Below, piece after piece: positions 1 to 8,222 of a stretch of 64,000 nucleotides of DNA. The stretch spans positions 62,001-126,000 of the forward strand of contig CAYFMN010000004.1 of NCBI GenBank assembly GCA_964344185.1, given 5' to 3'. A program made the position numbers and the translations under genes. This stretch comes from JAJDAT01 sp964344185 (GTDB lineage: Bacteria > Nitrospinota > Nitrospinia > Nitrospinales > JAJDAT01). Under the pieces are notes generated by a model. It saw only the letters and a list, made by a program, of their open reading frames with translations. It ran no database searches and was not told where the DNA came from. The stretch's first letter is position 1; the number at the start of each line of letters is the position of its first letter.

Positions 1-1803
1 GCTATAAATGGAAGGAATAAACGGAGGCCAATATGAAGGGTTTTGAAAATTCACATCCCATCCCCAAGTCCGAGTTGGGGCGTTATAAACTGGACAACCA
101 TAGCTCCAACTACCCGTTGCTTGTGTGCTCGACCATAAATTGATAAACGCTCCGTTGATATACGCCGTTTTTCCCGACCAATTCTCATGCATTCTTGGAT
201 AATTTTCCAAACCACCGCTATATGTTCCGCCTCCCTCTGGCGTAGGTACATTCCCTCCGAAAAAAGCGGCGTTATAAGTCGTATTAGAAGATGAATTGCA
301 TCCTCCAGGGTCCGACCAACTATTAGATAAAATATTTATAGCGTCTCCTATTAACGCTACTCCACGGGTTGATATTGTATTAAAATCGCCCTGGATATAA
401 ATCGCGTTATCTGAAGCTACTGTCGTTTCGTCTAACAATTGCGGCGTAACGCTTTTCACCAAACGAATAGCTTCCATTGGGTCGGAATCATTTGTCGAAT
501 TGGCGTCTTGCGACCTTGAAGCGTACACTAATATTCCACCGCCTCCATCGCTGTCGGAAGCCGATTTCAAGCTTAACCCCTGATTATTCAAATATTCTAC
601 GTACCATTGCTCGAGTAAGTTTAAATCAATATCGGTAAAACTAACAGCTCTACCTTCCCGATTATCTGTAAATGCGCTGGTAGACTCATATATTGGCGGA
701 GAATCGACAGTCGTGCTAGCAACTCCTTCCGATATACTAGGAGGATTTGTAGCTAATAAACTCGTAACATCCGTGTTTGCATTTGGCTGAGAAACGGTTA
801 CGGTAATGCCGTTTCCAACTCCACCTGTTCCCACAATTTTAATACCATCAACGTTTGAAGCTTGAGGGTCGCCCGCGCGGACTTCATAAAAACCGCCACG
901 ATTGAAAGCCGTTTTATTTGTAGCGGTTAAAATATCTTCGTTAACTAAAACATAATTATTAAACCGCGCTTCTTCAGACTCTTCATTGTCTTTCGTAATA
1001 TCTCCGGTAAAAACTGCAGTAGGAGAAAAACTAGTTCCTGAGCTTGAGGTTTTTACAACAACATGATCTCCTGAAAAAGTTGATCCGTTATCTTTTCTTT
1101 TTAAATAAATATCGCCAGTCGCCGTCATAGCGTGTGGGGAGACAATGTCTGATTCATCATAATTTCGCAGATTAAAATAGTTGTTGGTTCCAACATAAAT
1201 ATCGCCGTTAGAATGAATCCTTCCCCAACTATTTAAAGTTGGACCCGGGAGAATCTCCAAATCAGCCGCGTTGCCGCTTCCTCCATAAAAGATAAAAAAT
1301 TGGACTAATGGGGTTTCTAATATTCTAACTGTCTCCTTTAGATCGTTTCTAGAACTATCGGAATTAGAAACTGATTTAGCCTCAATCTCATACGTGTGGG
1401 CGTAGTGGTTGATTAAATTATTTCCACTAACGGTTTGATAAACAAACTTAGCCGAAGGATTGGTTACCTTATAGGAAACTGTATAATTATTAAACGTTCT
1501 AGAAATAAACCCATCGCCATCAGCGCCAGCGTAATCTGCAGACTCTGTATATGCGCTCAGGTTTTCGAATTCTGTAATAATAGCGTCTACCGCTAAATCC
1601 AACCCAACTTCAGCAGAATAGAAAGCCCTTTTTATCTTCTTATGCGAATCTGAACTTAAAACATTTAAATTAGCTGATTGCAACGCTCCTAAAGCTAAAA
1701 CAGCTAATAGAGAAACAATAGCCAAAAACATAATGAGAGATATTCCGTTCTCATTGGCTAAAACTGACCGCCACAATTTTTCTTGTTTTGATTTGATATT
1801 CAC
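1..1803 (-). CDS. PilX-like type IV pilus accessory protein (partial, C-terminus off the left edge)
   Basis: An open frame starts at a GTG at 1803, 19 bases after pilV ends, and stays open to the window edge (about 600 codons). The N-terminus has a short charged stretch, then a hydrophobic segment (about residues 20-45, including SLIMFLAIVSLLAVLALGAL) as in PilX-type minor pilins. Near residue 190 there is a GRIHSNGDIYVG motif, seen in large PilX-family proteins with an added extracellular domain. The rest is Asn/Ser/Thr-rich and looks secreted. It lies last in a fimT-pilV-pilX series, so it probably belongs to the tip or priming complex of the pilus. GTG is the only good start after the upstream stop. 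The exact subfamily is not certain. Confidence 0.75.
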   Translation of the reverse strand, partial: MNIKSKQEKLWRSVLANENGISLIMFLAIVSLLAVLALGALQSANLNVLSSDSHKKIKRAFYSAEVGLDLAVDAIITEFENLSAYTESADYAGADGDGFISRTFNNYTVSYKVTNPSAKFVYQTVSGNNLINHYAHTYEIEAKSVSNSDSSRNDLKETVRILETPLVQFFIFYGGSGNAADLEILPGPTLNSWGRIHSNGDIYVGTNNYFNLRNYDESDIVSPHAMTATGDIYLKRKDNGSTFSGDHVVVKTSSSGTSFSPTAVFTGDITKDNEESEEARFNNYVLVNEDILTATNKTAFNRGGFYEVRAGDPQASNVDGIKIVGTGGVGNGITVTVSQPNANTDVTSLLATNPPSISEGVASTTVDSPPIYESTSAFTDNREGRAVSFTDIDLNLLEQWYVEYLNNQGLSLKSASDSDGGGGILVYASRSQDANSTNDSDPMEAIRLVKSVTPQLLDETTVASDNAIYIQGDFNTISTRGVALIGDAINILSNSWSDPGGCNSSSNTTYNAAFFGGNVPTPEGGGTYSGGLENYPRMHENWSGKTAYINGAFINLWSSTQATGSWSYGCPVYNAPTRTWGWDVNFQNPSYWPPFIPSIYS

Positions 1804-1822
1804 CTCAACACCTATTTTATTT

Positions 1823-2383
1823 TTAGATAAATTGTCTACGGTGTAAAAGCGTTGCCAGTTGAACGCTTTTTGATTGTCCTTTTGAATCAGTCCAGGTTAC
1901 TTCTACTGTTGATTGTATAACGCGTATCTGATCGGGAGTGTCGAATGATACGTCGCCATTCGCAACGGCGTTCGTCGAAGTATCATAAACCTCTAAAGTT
2001 AGAGCTATCGTGTATATATCGTTTGTCTCGCTGCTTGAATATTTATAAGCGCTATTGCGTGTCATGGAAGCAAGTAAACCCGTTTGGGAAGTTACGTAAG
2101 AAAACCCATAATCACTTCCAGTAGCTTCATTTGTGGATATACGTTTAATTTCTTCCATTTTATTACTGGCTAGCTGGGTCGCTTTATTTTCTTGCTCTGC
2201 TCTTTGATTGAAATAAGACACGTTACCAGCGGATGAAAGGAATGCCACCAGGGCCACCGCTAAGATAAGAAGACCAATGGCCACTTCCAACATAGACAAT
2301 CCACTTTGGTTCTTTATTACTTGCGTAATACGATCTGGAAAAAGTTTTTTTGTCATTTTTTGTTTAAAAATTATTAAGCCCAT
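1823..2383 (-). CDS. pilV: PilV-like minor pilin (prepilin N-methylation signal)
   Basis: A 186-residue prepilin. A basic leader ends in QSGLSMLEVAIGLLILA: a glycine cleavage site followed by a hydrophobic helix with the conserved Glu at +5, as required by the prepilin peptidase PilD. The body fits PilV (early helix with QLASNKMEEIKR, then beta-rich sequence). The first ATG overlaps the end of fimT by 10 bases. A second ATG 27 bases further in is equally possible, and neither has a strong ribosome site. Minor pilins prime assembly of the major pilus. A PilW gene, usual between pilV and pilX, is absent here. Confidence 0.8.
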   Translation of the reverse strand: MGLIIFKQKMTKKLFPDRITQVIKNQSGLSMLEVAIGLLILAVALVAFLSSAGNVSYFNQRAEQENKATQLASNKMEEIKRISTNEATGSDYGFSYVTSQTGLLASMTRNSAYKYSSSETNDIYTIALTLEVYDTSTNAVANGDVSFDTPDQIRVIQSTVEVTWTDSKGQSKSVQLATLLHRRQFI

Positions 2384-2982
2384 GGTCCTGGCGAAGCTCC
2401 AGAAGAATATTTCCAGTACTCGACGGCGCCCGTTGCCTGAACAACGCTAACCGCTCTCATAAGATCGTTTTTAACCGATAAATCCTCAGATGGCAGCACA
2501 TAAACAGAGCCGCTTTCACCGGCGCTACCCCTTGAATTAAAGGTAATTTTTTTATCGCCGCCCATTGAAACTCCAGAACTTAAAGCATTTCCATCAATAT
2601 CCAAAACTCCACTATTAACGCCAAAAACAATACCGTCCTTCAAAGTTACAGTAGTGATTTCTTCTCCAGCGTCTTGTACACCATCGTCATTAGAATCGAT
2701 ATGAATTGTGTATTGATGAGAGCCAGTATTTTGAAAGGTAACAATTGCATCATTATGATTCCTTATCGCTTTCGATCTGGCTAACTGCAAATCAAAATAG
2801 ATTTGCCGGGCAACCGCCTCTACACGATTTCTTTCTATCCATTGATTCAAATTGGGAATAGCAAATACCATCACGATTCCGGCTATAGCTAAAACACCTA
2901 GCATTTCAAACATCGTAAACCCATGGCATTCTAGAATAGCGTTTTGTTCCGATTTTATGGTTTTTAGTTTTTTTAATTTCAT
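2374..2982 (-). CDS. fimT: FimT/GspH-type minor pilin
   Basis: A 202-residue prepilin with the signal HGFTMFEMLGVLAIAGIVM (glycine, then Phe-Thr, Glu at +5). It is followed by PNLNQWIERNRVEAVARQ and DLQLARSKAIRNH, typical of the GspH/FimT family, where the segment lies on the pilin alpha-1 helix. The C-terminal half resembles the GspH beta domain (HIDSNDDGVQDAGEE, FNSRGSAG). First gene of the minor-pilin series, with 256 bases of non-coding DNA upstream that likely carry its promoter. Confidence 0.85.
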   Translation of the reverse strand: MKLKKLKTIKSEQNAILECHGFTMFEMLGVLAIAGIVMVFAIPNLNQWIERNRVEAVARQIYFDLQLARSKAIRNHNDAIVTFQNTGSHQYTIHIDSNDDGVQDAGEEITTVTLKDGIVFGVNSGVLDIDGNALSSGVSMGGDKKITFNSRGSAGESGSVYVLPSEDLSVKNDLMRAVSVVQATGAVEYWKYSSGASPGPWA

Positions 2983-3088
2983 GGTTTTCGGATTGGAAAA
3001 ATTTTCTTTATCGTTAATAAAGCAATTTGGATGCCAATCTCAATTGAAGCCTCATAAGGCTTAATTTATCAAGGGATTTCTTTTTTTA

Positions 3089-3094
3089 ATTATA
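3089..3094 (-). promoter_or_regulatory. Candidate -10 box for the fimT-pilV-pilX series
   Basis: Read on the minus strand this is a perfect TATAAT, about 107 bases upstream of the fimT start. A weak TTGCTG lies 16 bases further upstream as a possible -35. The placement in the only gap before the minor-pilin genes is sensible, but AT-rich DNA yields such boxes by chance. Confidence 0.25.
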
Positions 3095-3122
3095 TCCCGA
3101 TTTGAAATATCAGCAAAGAAAT

Positions 3123-3149
3123 TTAATAAAAAACTGTGTTTTTTATTAA
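3123..3149. terminator. Perfect AT-only hairpin after the O-antigen-ligase-like gene
   Basis: Two 11-base arms (3123-3133 and 3139-3149) are perfectly complementary around a 5-base loop. All stem pairs are A-T, so the stem is weak. It lies about 90 bases past the end of the minus-strand ligase-like gene and upstream of fimT, so it could be a weak terminator or simply an AT-rich palindrome. Confidence 0.3.
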
Positions 3150-3238
3150 CCATTGTTCAAAATTTTATACACTCTTTTTCAAGCGTTAAAACTAATGTAA
3201 ATAGCTAGCAAAAAACTCCAACTCTATGTTTTTACTTA

Positions 3239-4411
3239 CTAATTTGAACTTACTGCCAGGCTACGACTAAGAAGACTAAAAGCAACCATTGCTGTCAGCA
3301 TGGTTGGAGCAATATGAGCGGGGAAATAAATAAGTGAAAAAGCGACAAACATTCCTAACGAACTACTCAGAATTAAAGTATCTTTGTCAAAGGTTCTTAT
3401 TTTTCTAAAAGGATTAAGAATTGCGCCTATTAATAAAATAAATCCTGCCAAACCCGTTTCATATAGAAATTGCAATCCATCATTGTGAGCGTAGGTAAAA
3501 ATACCAAAAGTTTTAAACTTTTGTTTTGGAGGAAATTTGATTTTATAGGTTCCTAAGCCGTGACCTAAAAACCACCGTTCTTTATATTGATCAAAAATTT
3601 CTTTATAAACTTGCAGACGGATGCTTATCGATGGCCCAATACCGGCCGATAAATTTTTGTCTTTTGAAGGATTATATTTTAAGGCCAAAACAGTAGATAT
3701 CATAAAGACTAATAAAGCCACTAGCCAGGGAATCTGCTTCGGTTTTAAAAAACAAAATACAAAAGGAAATGACACCAAAATATAACCAAGCCAATCGTTA
3801 GGGTTCCCAAACATTCCATTAATGCGCAATAATTGTCCCCCCTTTGTCGGCAGCATCCATTCTAAATGAGTAATCATTACGTTTCCCGATCTCTTATAAA
3901 CAATGGCTTTTAAGTAATCTCTTCCTTCTATTTCAAACCTACCTTCCTTTAACTGCCCTTTTTCAGACAATTTCTTGGTAAACTTTTTAGCAAAAAGTTC
4001 TCCCTCCCACTTTATAGCGTAATTAACTACCGATAATATGGGATGAAAATTAAATAATTGCAAAATTCCATAGAAAAATACGATGCCAAAAGAAGCGGCA
4101 ATCGCTTTTTTTAACCATAAAAAGTCGTCATTAATACGTTGAATCATTAAATAAAAACAGGAATAAGCCAATACAACAATAAAAGCGTTAAAAGAAACTT
4201 CATTATCTCGAAACATGGAAAAAAGGTTTAAATAAACCAGAAGACTGGTTAACCATTTATTATGAACCCAAATGAAGTAGGCTGGCAGCAAAGCTAAAAA
4301 TGAAAGTAGCGTTCTCTCTTTTATTTCGCGCGCCCAATCGTCTTCGGGCGGCAAAGAAAACACCCAGGGAATTAATAGAATAGCCGCTGAAAGTATGTAT
4401 TTATAGCGCAT
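3239..4411 (-). CDS. O-antigen ligase / Wzy-like polytopic membrane protein
   Basis: 390 residues with about ten hydrophobic segments and one large periplasmic loop. The loop region holds NGMFGNPNDWLGYIL and later YAHNDGLQFLYETGLAGF, close to the H-N-(x)n-E-x-G pattern of the Wzy/WaaL/PglL superfamily. These proteins move lipid-linked sugars to another sugar chain, lipid A or protein. Placed between pilus-biogenesis genes and minor pilins, it could be an oligosaccharyltransferase acting on pilins, as known for PilO/PglL/TfpW proteins. That role is inferred from position only. 48 bases separate it from the upstream lipoprotein gene, so co-transcription is plausible. Confidence 0.65.
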   Translation of the reverse strand: MRYKYILSAAILLIPWVFSLPPEDDWAREIKERTLLSFLALLPAYFIWVHNKWLTSLLVYLNLFSMFRDNEVSFNAFIVVLAYSCFYLMIQRINDDFLWLKKAIAASFGIVFFYGILQLFNFHPILSVVNYAIKWEGELFAKKFTKKLSEKGQLKEGRFEIEGRDYLKAIVYKRSGNVMITHLEWMLPTKGGQLLRINGMFGNPNDWLGYILVSFPFVFCFLKPKQIPWLVALLVFMISTVLALKYNPSKDKNLSAGIGPSISIRLQVYKEIFDQYKERWFLGHGLGTYKIKFPPKQKFKTFGIFTYAHNDGLQFLYETGLAGFILLIGAILNPFRKIRTFDKDTLILSSSLGMFVAFSLIYFPAHIAPTMLTAMVAFSLLSRSLAVSSN

Positions 4412-4459
4412 GAACCGCGCCTTTTGGGAAGGAATTAAATTAACAAGTCTTTTAAAGCT

Positions 4460-5077
4460 TTAGTTTCCAGTGATTGGCGAAGTGGTATTTGCTATTACAT
4501 CGACTATTATCGACGCAATAGTATCAAGAGATTGAGCCGTAAATACCGCAGAGCCTGGATTTGCTCCCGTCATTGTAACGGTAAAATTTATAACGCTTGC
4601 GGTCGATCCAGGGACTACCGAAGTTGGAGGAGAAGCAGTGGAATCTGCTCGCGTCCCGGCGGCCAGAGTAAACGTATCTGTAGTTTGGGAAATTGTCGCT
4701 TCGTTGGTCGTGGCATAGTTAGTGATTATATTTACATCGCTTTGTGTGGCTCCATCGGCAGTTTGAAATTCCGTCGGAAGAGCCGCAAAAACTAAATTAC
4801 CGCCGCTATTAATAATACAATCGGAGCTAAGCGATGAGCTACAAGACACTCTAACTGTTACTAAAGCTTGGTCGCCAACTTTGATAGTGTTTCTGTTACT
4901 AGTAACATTCAGCGTCCTATTAGTACCCACCACAGTGGTACCGCCTACTGTAGTGGAAATACTTCCATCGCCTCCATTAGCTTCGTTACTTGCAGAACCA
5001 CAACCATAATAAAAGCCAGCCGAAGCGGCTAACAATATTATTAAAAGCCATCTAAAGATTTCGGCTTTCTGTTTCAT
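4460..5077 (-). CDS. Putative lipoprotein, Thr/Ser-rich, Ig-like, unknown role
   Basis: 205 residues: a signal peptide (KQKAEIFRWLLIILLAASAG) is followed by YYGCGS, an imperfect lipobox with Cys26 as the likely lipid site. The mature part is low-complexity Thr/Ser/Gly, then a beta-rich stretch with evenly spaced hydrophobic residues (VGDQALVTVRVSC, NFTVTMTGANPGSAVF) resembling a bacterial Ig-like or cohesin-type fold. Two further cysteines flank a short loop. It follows aroB by 59 bases inside the pilus locus. No family was recognised. A surface role linked to pili is a guess from context. Confidence 0.6.
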   Translation of the reverse strand: MKQKAEIFRWLLIILLAASAGFYYGCGSASNEANGGDGSISTTVGGTTVVGTNRTLNVTSNRNTIKVGDQALVTVRVSCSSSLSSDCIINSGGNLVFAALPTEFQTADGATQSDVNIITNYATTNEATISQTTDTFTLAAGTRADSTASPPTSVVPGSTASVINFTVTMTGANPGSAVFTAQSLDTIASIIVDVIANTTSPITGN

Positions 5078-5136
5078 GAAAACCCATTAAACCTTCTCTA
5101 AATACTAAGATCGATTGGATTATTATTTTCAACTAT

Positions 5137-6219
5137 TTACAAAAAATTAGCAAGAGTCTTTTTTAATGTAACTTCTGGAACTTCGTCGATTATTTCAACT
5201 TCCCCAATTTTCTTAGCAAGAATGAATTTTATCTTTTTTGCAGTGGCTTTTTTATCATGGTACATAGACTCAATTATGTCATCTGGATTCAATTTTGGAG
5301 ACTTAACCGGTAAATTTAATTTAGTTAATAGCTTTTCGACGCGCTCGCCAACCAAAGATGAACATTTATCCATTTCATTTGACAGGCGAGAGGCAAACGC
5401 CATACCAATTGCCACTGCCTCTCCATGTTTATACTGAACATACTTTGTCAAAGCTTCTACCGCATGACCAAAAGTATGACCAAAGTTTAAAATCATTCGC
5501 TGCCGACTTTCTCTTTCATCACTTGCGACAACTTGCGCTTTGATTGCGCAAGAAGTTTCAATAATTTTGCTCAGACATTCTGGATCTAACTTCAAAATCT
5601 TCTCTGCGTTTTCGCCTAGATAATCAAATAATTCAGGGTCAGCTATAACGCCATATTTAACAACCTCGGCTAAGCCGGCTCTAAATTCATCAGAAGGCAA
5701 CGTTGATAAAGTTTCCAAGTCTATTAAAACAACTTTTGGCTGATAAAAAGCCCCAATCATATTTTTGCCGCGCGGATGATTCACCGCTGTTTTACCGCCA
5801 ACGCTACTGTCTACTTGTGACAAAAGGGTTGTAGGGATTTGAACAAAAGGAACTCCACGCATATAGGTTGCGGCGACAAATCCCGTCAAGTCTCCAATTA
5901 CTCCTCCACCCAAAGCGACCAGCATAGTATTTCGATCACAATTAAATTCCATTAAACAGTCATATGCTTTATTGGCCGAGTCCAAAGATTTATGCTCTTC
6001 TCCTTCGGGGATTTGAATTGTCTCTACCTGAAACCCAGCTTGCGTTATACTTGCCCTTGTTCTATCGCCATATAATTTATCTATCTCTGGATTGGTTACG
6101 ATTATGGCACGTATTCCGCCGCCAATTTTTCCTAGAATCGATCCGATTTCTTCTAAAATCCCAGTACCAATAAGAATATCGTAACTTCTTGGCCCTAAAT
6201 CTACAGTCAAACGCTTCAT
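5137..6219 (-). CDS. aroB: 3-dehydroquinate synthase
   Basis: 360 residues, normal length. It converts DAHP to 3-dehydroquinate in the shikimate pathway, using NAD and a divalent metal. Visible motifs: the NAD-binding GGGVIGDLTGFVAATYMRG, the substrate/NAD segment PTTLLSQVDSSVGGKTAVN, and the metal ligands Glu in AEVVKYG, His in HTFGHAVEAL and His in KHGEAVAIGM. The ATG overlaps the pilQ stop by 4 bases, so it is translationally coupled to the pilus operon. pilQ-aroB linkage is known in other bacteria and has no clear functional reason. Confidence 0.97.
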   Translation of the reverse strand: MKRLTVDLGPRSYDILIGTGILEEIGSILGKIGGGIRAIIVTNPEIDKLYGDRTRASITQAGFQVETIQIPEGEEHKSLDSANKAYDCLMEFNCDRNTMLVALGGGVIGDLTGFVAATYMRGVPFVQIPTTLLSQVDSSVGGKTAVNHPRGKNMIGAFYQPKVVLIDLETLSTLPSDEFRAGLAEVVKYGVIADPELFDYLGENAEKILKLDPECLSKIIETSCAIKAQVVASDERESRQRMILNFGHTFGHAVEALTKYVQYKHGEAVAIGMAFASRLSNEMDKCSSLVGERVEKLLTKLNLPVKSPKLNPDDIIESMYHDKKATAKKIKFILAKKIGEVEIIDEVPEVTLKKTLANFL

Positions 6220-8222
6220 TCAGAATTTGCCTCAAAATCTTGCACTACAACTGGAGTAATAAAAATCAAAAGTTCTTCTATTAAATCCGTATCAAGCCTT
6301 TTTTGAAATAAGTTTCCTAGAATAGGTATGTCGCCTAGACCCGGCACCTGATTACGATTTTCGTTAATCGTGCTTTCGTACAGGCCCCCCAAAACGGTTG
6401 TATCCCCATTTCTAACTAACACTTCAGTCGAAGCTTCTTTTTTTGTGATGGAAGGAACGCCATTAACGCTATTGCCAAAATCAGCGGCATTTTTTTTCGC
6501 CAGAATTTTCATGTAAATATTCCCATCAGCGGTAATATGAGGAGTCACCGTTAAACTCAAAGAAGCGTCCACAAATTGGACCGATGTTCCATCCTGGGAA
6601 ACGGTTTGATACGGAATGCTTCGTCCGCTTTCGATCTTTGCTTCTCTATTATCTAAAGTAGTTACTTTAGGATTTGAAATAACTTTACCGCGCCCTTGTG
6701 ACTCAAGGGCCGCCAACTGGATATCTAATCTAGTATCTCCAACTAAACTTCCTAACGTAAGACCGATTCCTCCTGCAGGCGCGTTGGTGGTAGGCAAATC
6801 AACAATAAAACCGCTAGTGGTCAAGGTGCTCGGCCCAACCGTAATTTCATTTGGAAACTCTTTATTCGTTATCCTAGAAATTGTTCCTCCCCATTGGATT
6901 CCAAGATCTTTAGTAGCATTTTTGTTTAATTCCACAATTCGCGCCTCGATCATTACCTGAGGAGGCATAATATCCAACGTCTTAACTAAATTGATCATTT
7001 CATTCAAACTTGTCCGGATATCCGTTAATACCAACGTGTTTGTTCTGGAATCAGTGGTAATTCTACCTCTTTCAGTTCGTAATCCTTCTAAATTTTGAGT
7101 CAGAGTGGTTATGTCCGCATAACTAACTCTAATAACCTCAGTGAATAGTTCTGCGGCCCGTTTTTTCGCTTCATTCGCTAAAATTTCATTTTGTTTTACT
7201 TGTCTGCGCCCCTCGGCTTCCTGGGCTAATTGCCCTTGGGTGGCGATTCTCATAATGTCGTCGAAACACTCGCGGCCTAATCCGTTATTTTTAAGAATAA
7301 TATTCAGGGCTGTATTCCAAGGGATATCAACAAGCCGCGTAGTGACGGTGCCTGAAACCTCTGGGGAAACCACAATATTAAACTTACCTGTTTCTGAAAT
7401 GATTCTGAGTATATTGCGCAATTCTGCCCTTTGAAAATCAAAGGATATTTTTTTCTTTTCTCCCGCTAAAAGAGAATCGCAGGAATCGCCTTTAGCGCCT
7501 TTTTTTGTTTTGGCGACTTTATCTGCGGCGGATTCTAGTAAACCCTGCGATGTATTGGCTAATGATTCTAGATCTTTACTAAACTTAGAAGGCCCAGCTT
7601 CAGAAACTTTTTCTTCAATTTTTTGAGGTTCTAACTCAGCAATACTCTCTTGCTCGACTTGTATTTTATCGTTTTGGACGTCGACAACTTCGCTAGGCTC
7701 TGTCTCGTCAACCTCGTTTTGAGCGACTTTTATTCTAAGAGTTCCATCCTGGTTTTCTCTCTTTACGCTATAATCAATATTGGAACTTTGAAGGACCATC
7801 TCCAGCCTCAATACCCTGGACTCATCAAAATACAGCGGACGGATTGTAGAAATGACTCCTTTATTTACTTCAATAATCGGCGCAAGTTTCGTTTTATCAA
7901 CACGGGGAATATCCATAATCAAACGATCAGGATTTGCCAGCTTAAAAATTGTGTATTGAATTGGAATTGTCGACTGTATTTGGACAACAACCCCTGACGT
8001 ATTTTCGGAAACAGATATCCCTGTAATTTCGGGCAAAGGTTCTTTGGAGTCAGCCTTTTGAGCAACGATAAAACTTTCATCCGAAAAACTTTTAGACTTA
8101 CTAGGGTCAACCCAGCCAATCGATTTATCTTGGGCTGAAAACCCTATTACCGGGATGAAAAAAGAAATCGCAATAGCAAAAACAATTCTCAACGGTAACT
8201 TTTTTAAACGTATTAGTATCAA
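6216..8222 (-). CDS. pilQ: Type IV pilus secretin PilQ
   Basis: 668 residues, the outer-membrane channel through which the pilus passes. Order: signal peptide (1-30); AMIN domain (about 65-165, ITGISVSENTSG onward); a linker; an STN/secretin N0 domain (about 248-330) bracketed by Cys248 and Cys319; an N1 domain (about 350-430); and the secretin pore ending with VPGLGDIPILGNLFQKR and EELLIFITPVVV. The start is TTG, chosen because GGAG lies six bases upstream; this TTGA overlaps the stop of the preceding pilP-like gene by 4 bases. The STN domain is nearly a copy of two modules in that neighbour. Confidence 0.95.
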   Translation of the reverse strand: MILIRLKKLPLRIVFAIAISFFIPVIGFSAQDKSIGWVDPSKSKSFSDESFIVAQKADSKEPLPEITGISVSENTSGVVVQIQSTIPIQYTIFKLANPDRLIMDIPRVDKTKLAPIIEVNKGVISTIRPLYFDESRVLRLEMVLQSSNIDYSVKRENQDGTLRIKVAQNEVDETEPSEVVDVQNDKIQVEQESIAELEPQKIEEKVSEAGPSKFSKDLESLANTSQGLLESAADKVAKTKKGAKGDSCDSLLAGEKKKISFDFQRAELRNILRIISETGKFNIVVSPEVSGTVTTRLVDIPWNTALNIILKNNGLGRECFDDIMRIATQGQLAQEAEGRRQVKQNEILANEAKKRAAELFTEVIRVSYADITTLTQNLEGLRTERGRITTDSRTNTLVLTDIRTSLNEMINLVKTLDIMPPQVMIEARIVELNKNATKDLGIQWGGTISRITNKEFPNEITVGPSTLTTSGFIVDLPTTNAPAGGIGLTLGSLVGDTRLDIQLAALESQGRGKVISNPKVTTLDNREAKIESGRSIPYQTVSQDGTSVQFVDASLSLTVTPHITADGNIYMKILAKKNAADFGNSVNGVPSITKKEASTEVLVRNGDTTVLGGLYESTINENRNQVPGLGDIPILGNLFQKRLDTDLIEELLIFITPVVVQDFEANSE

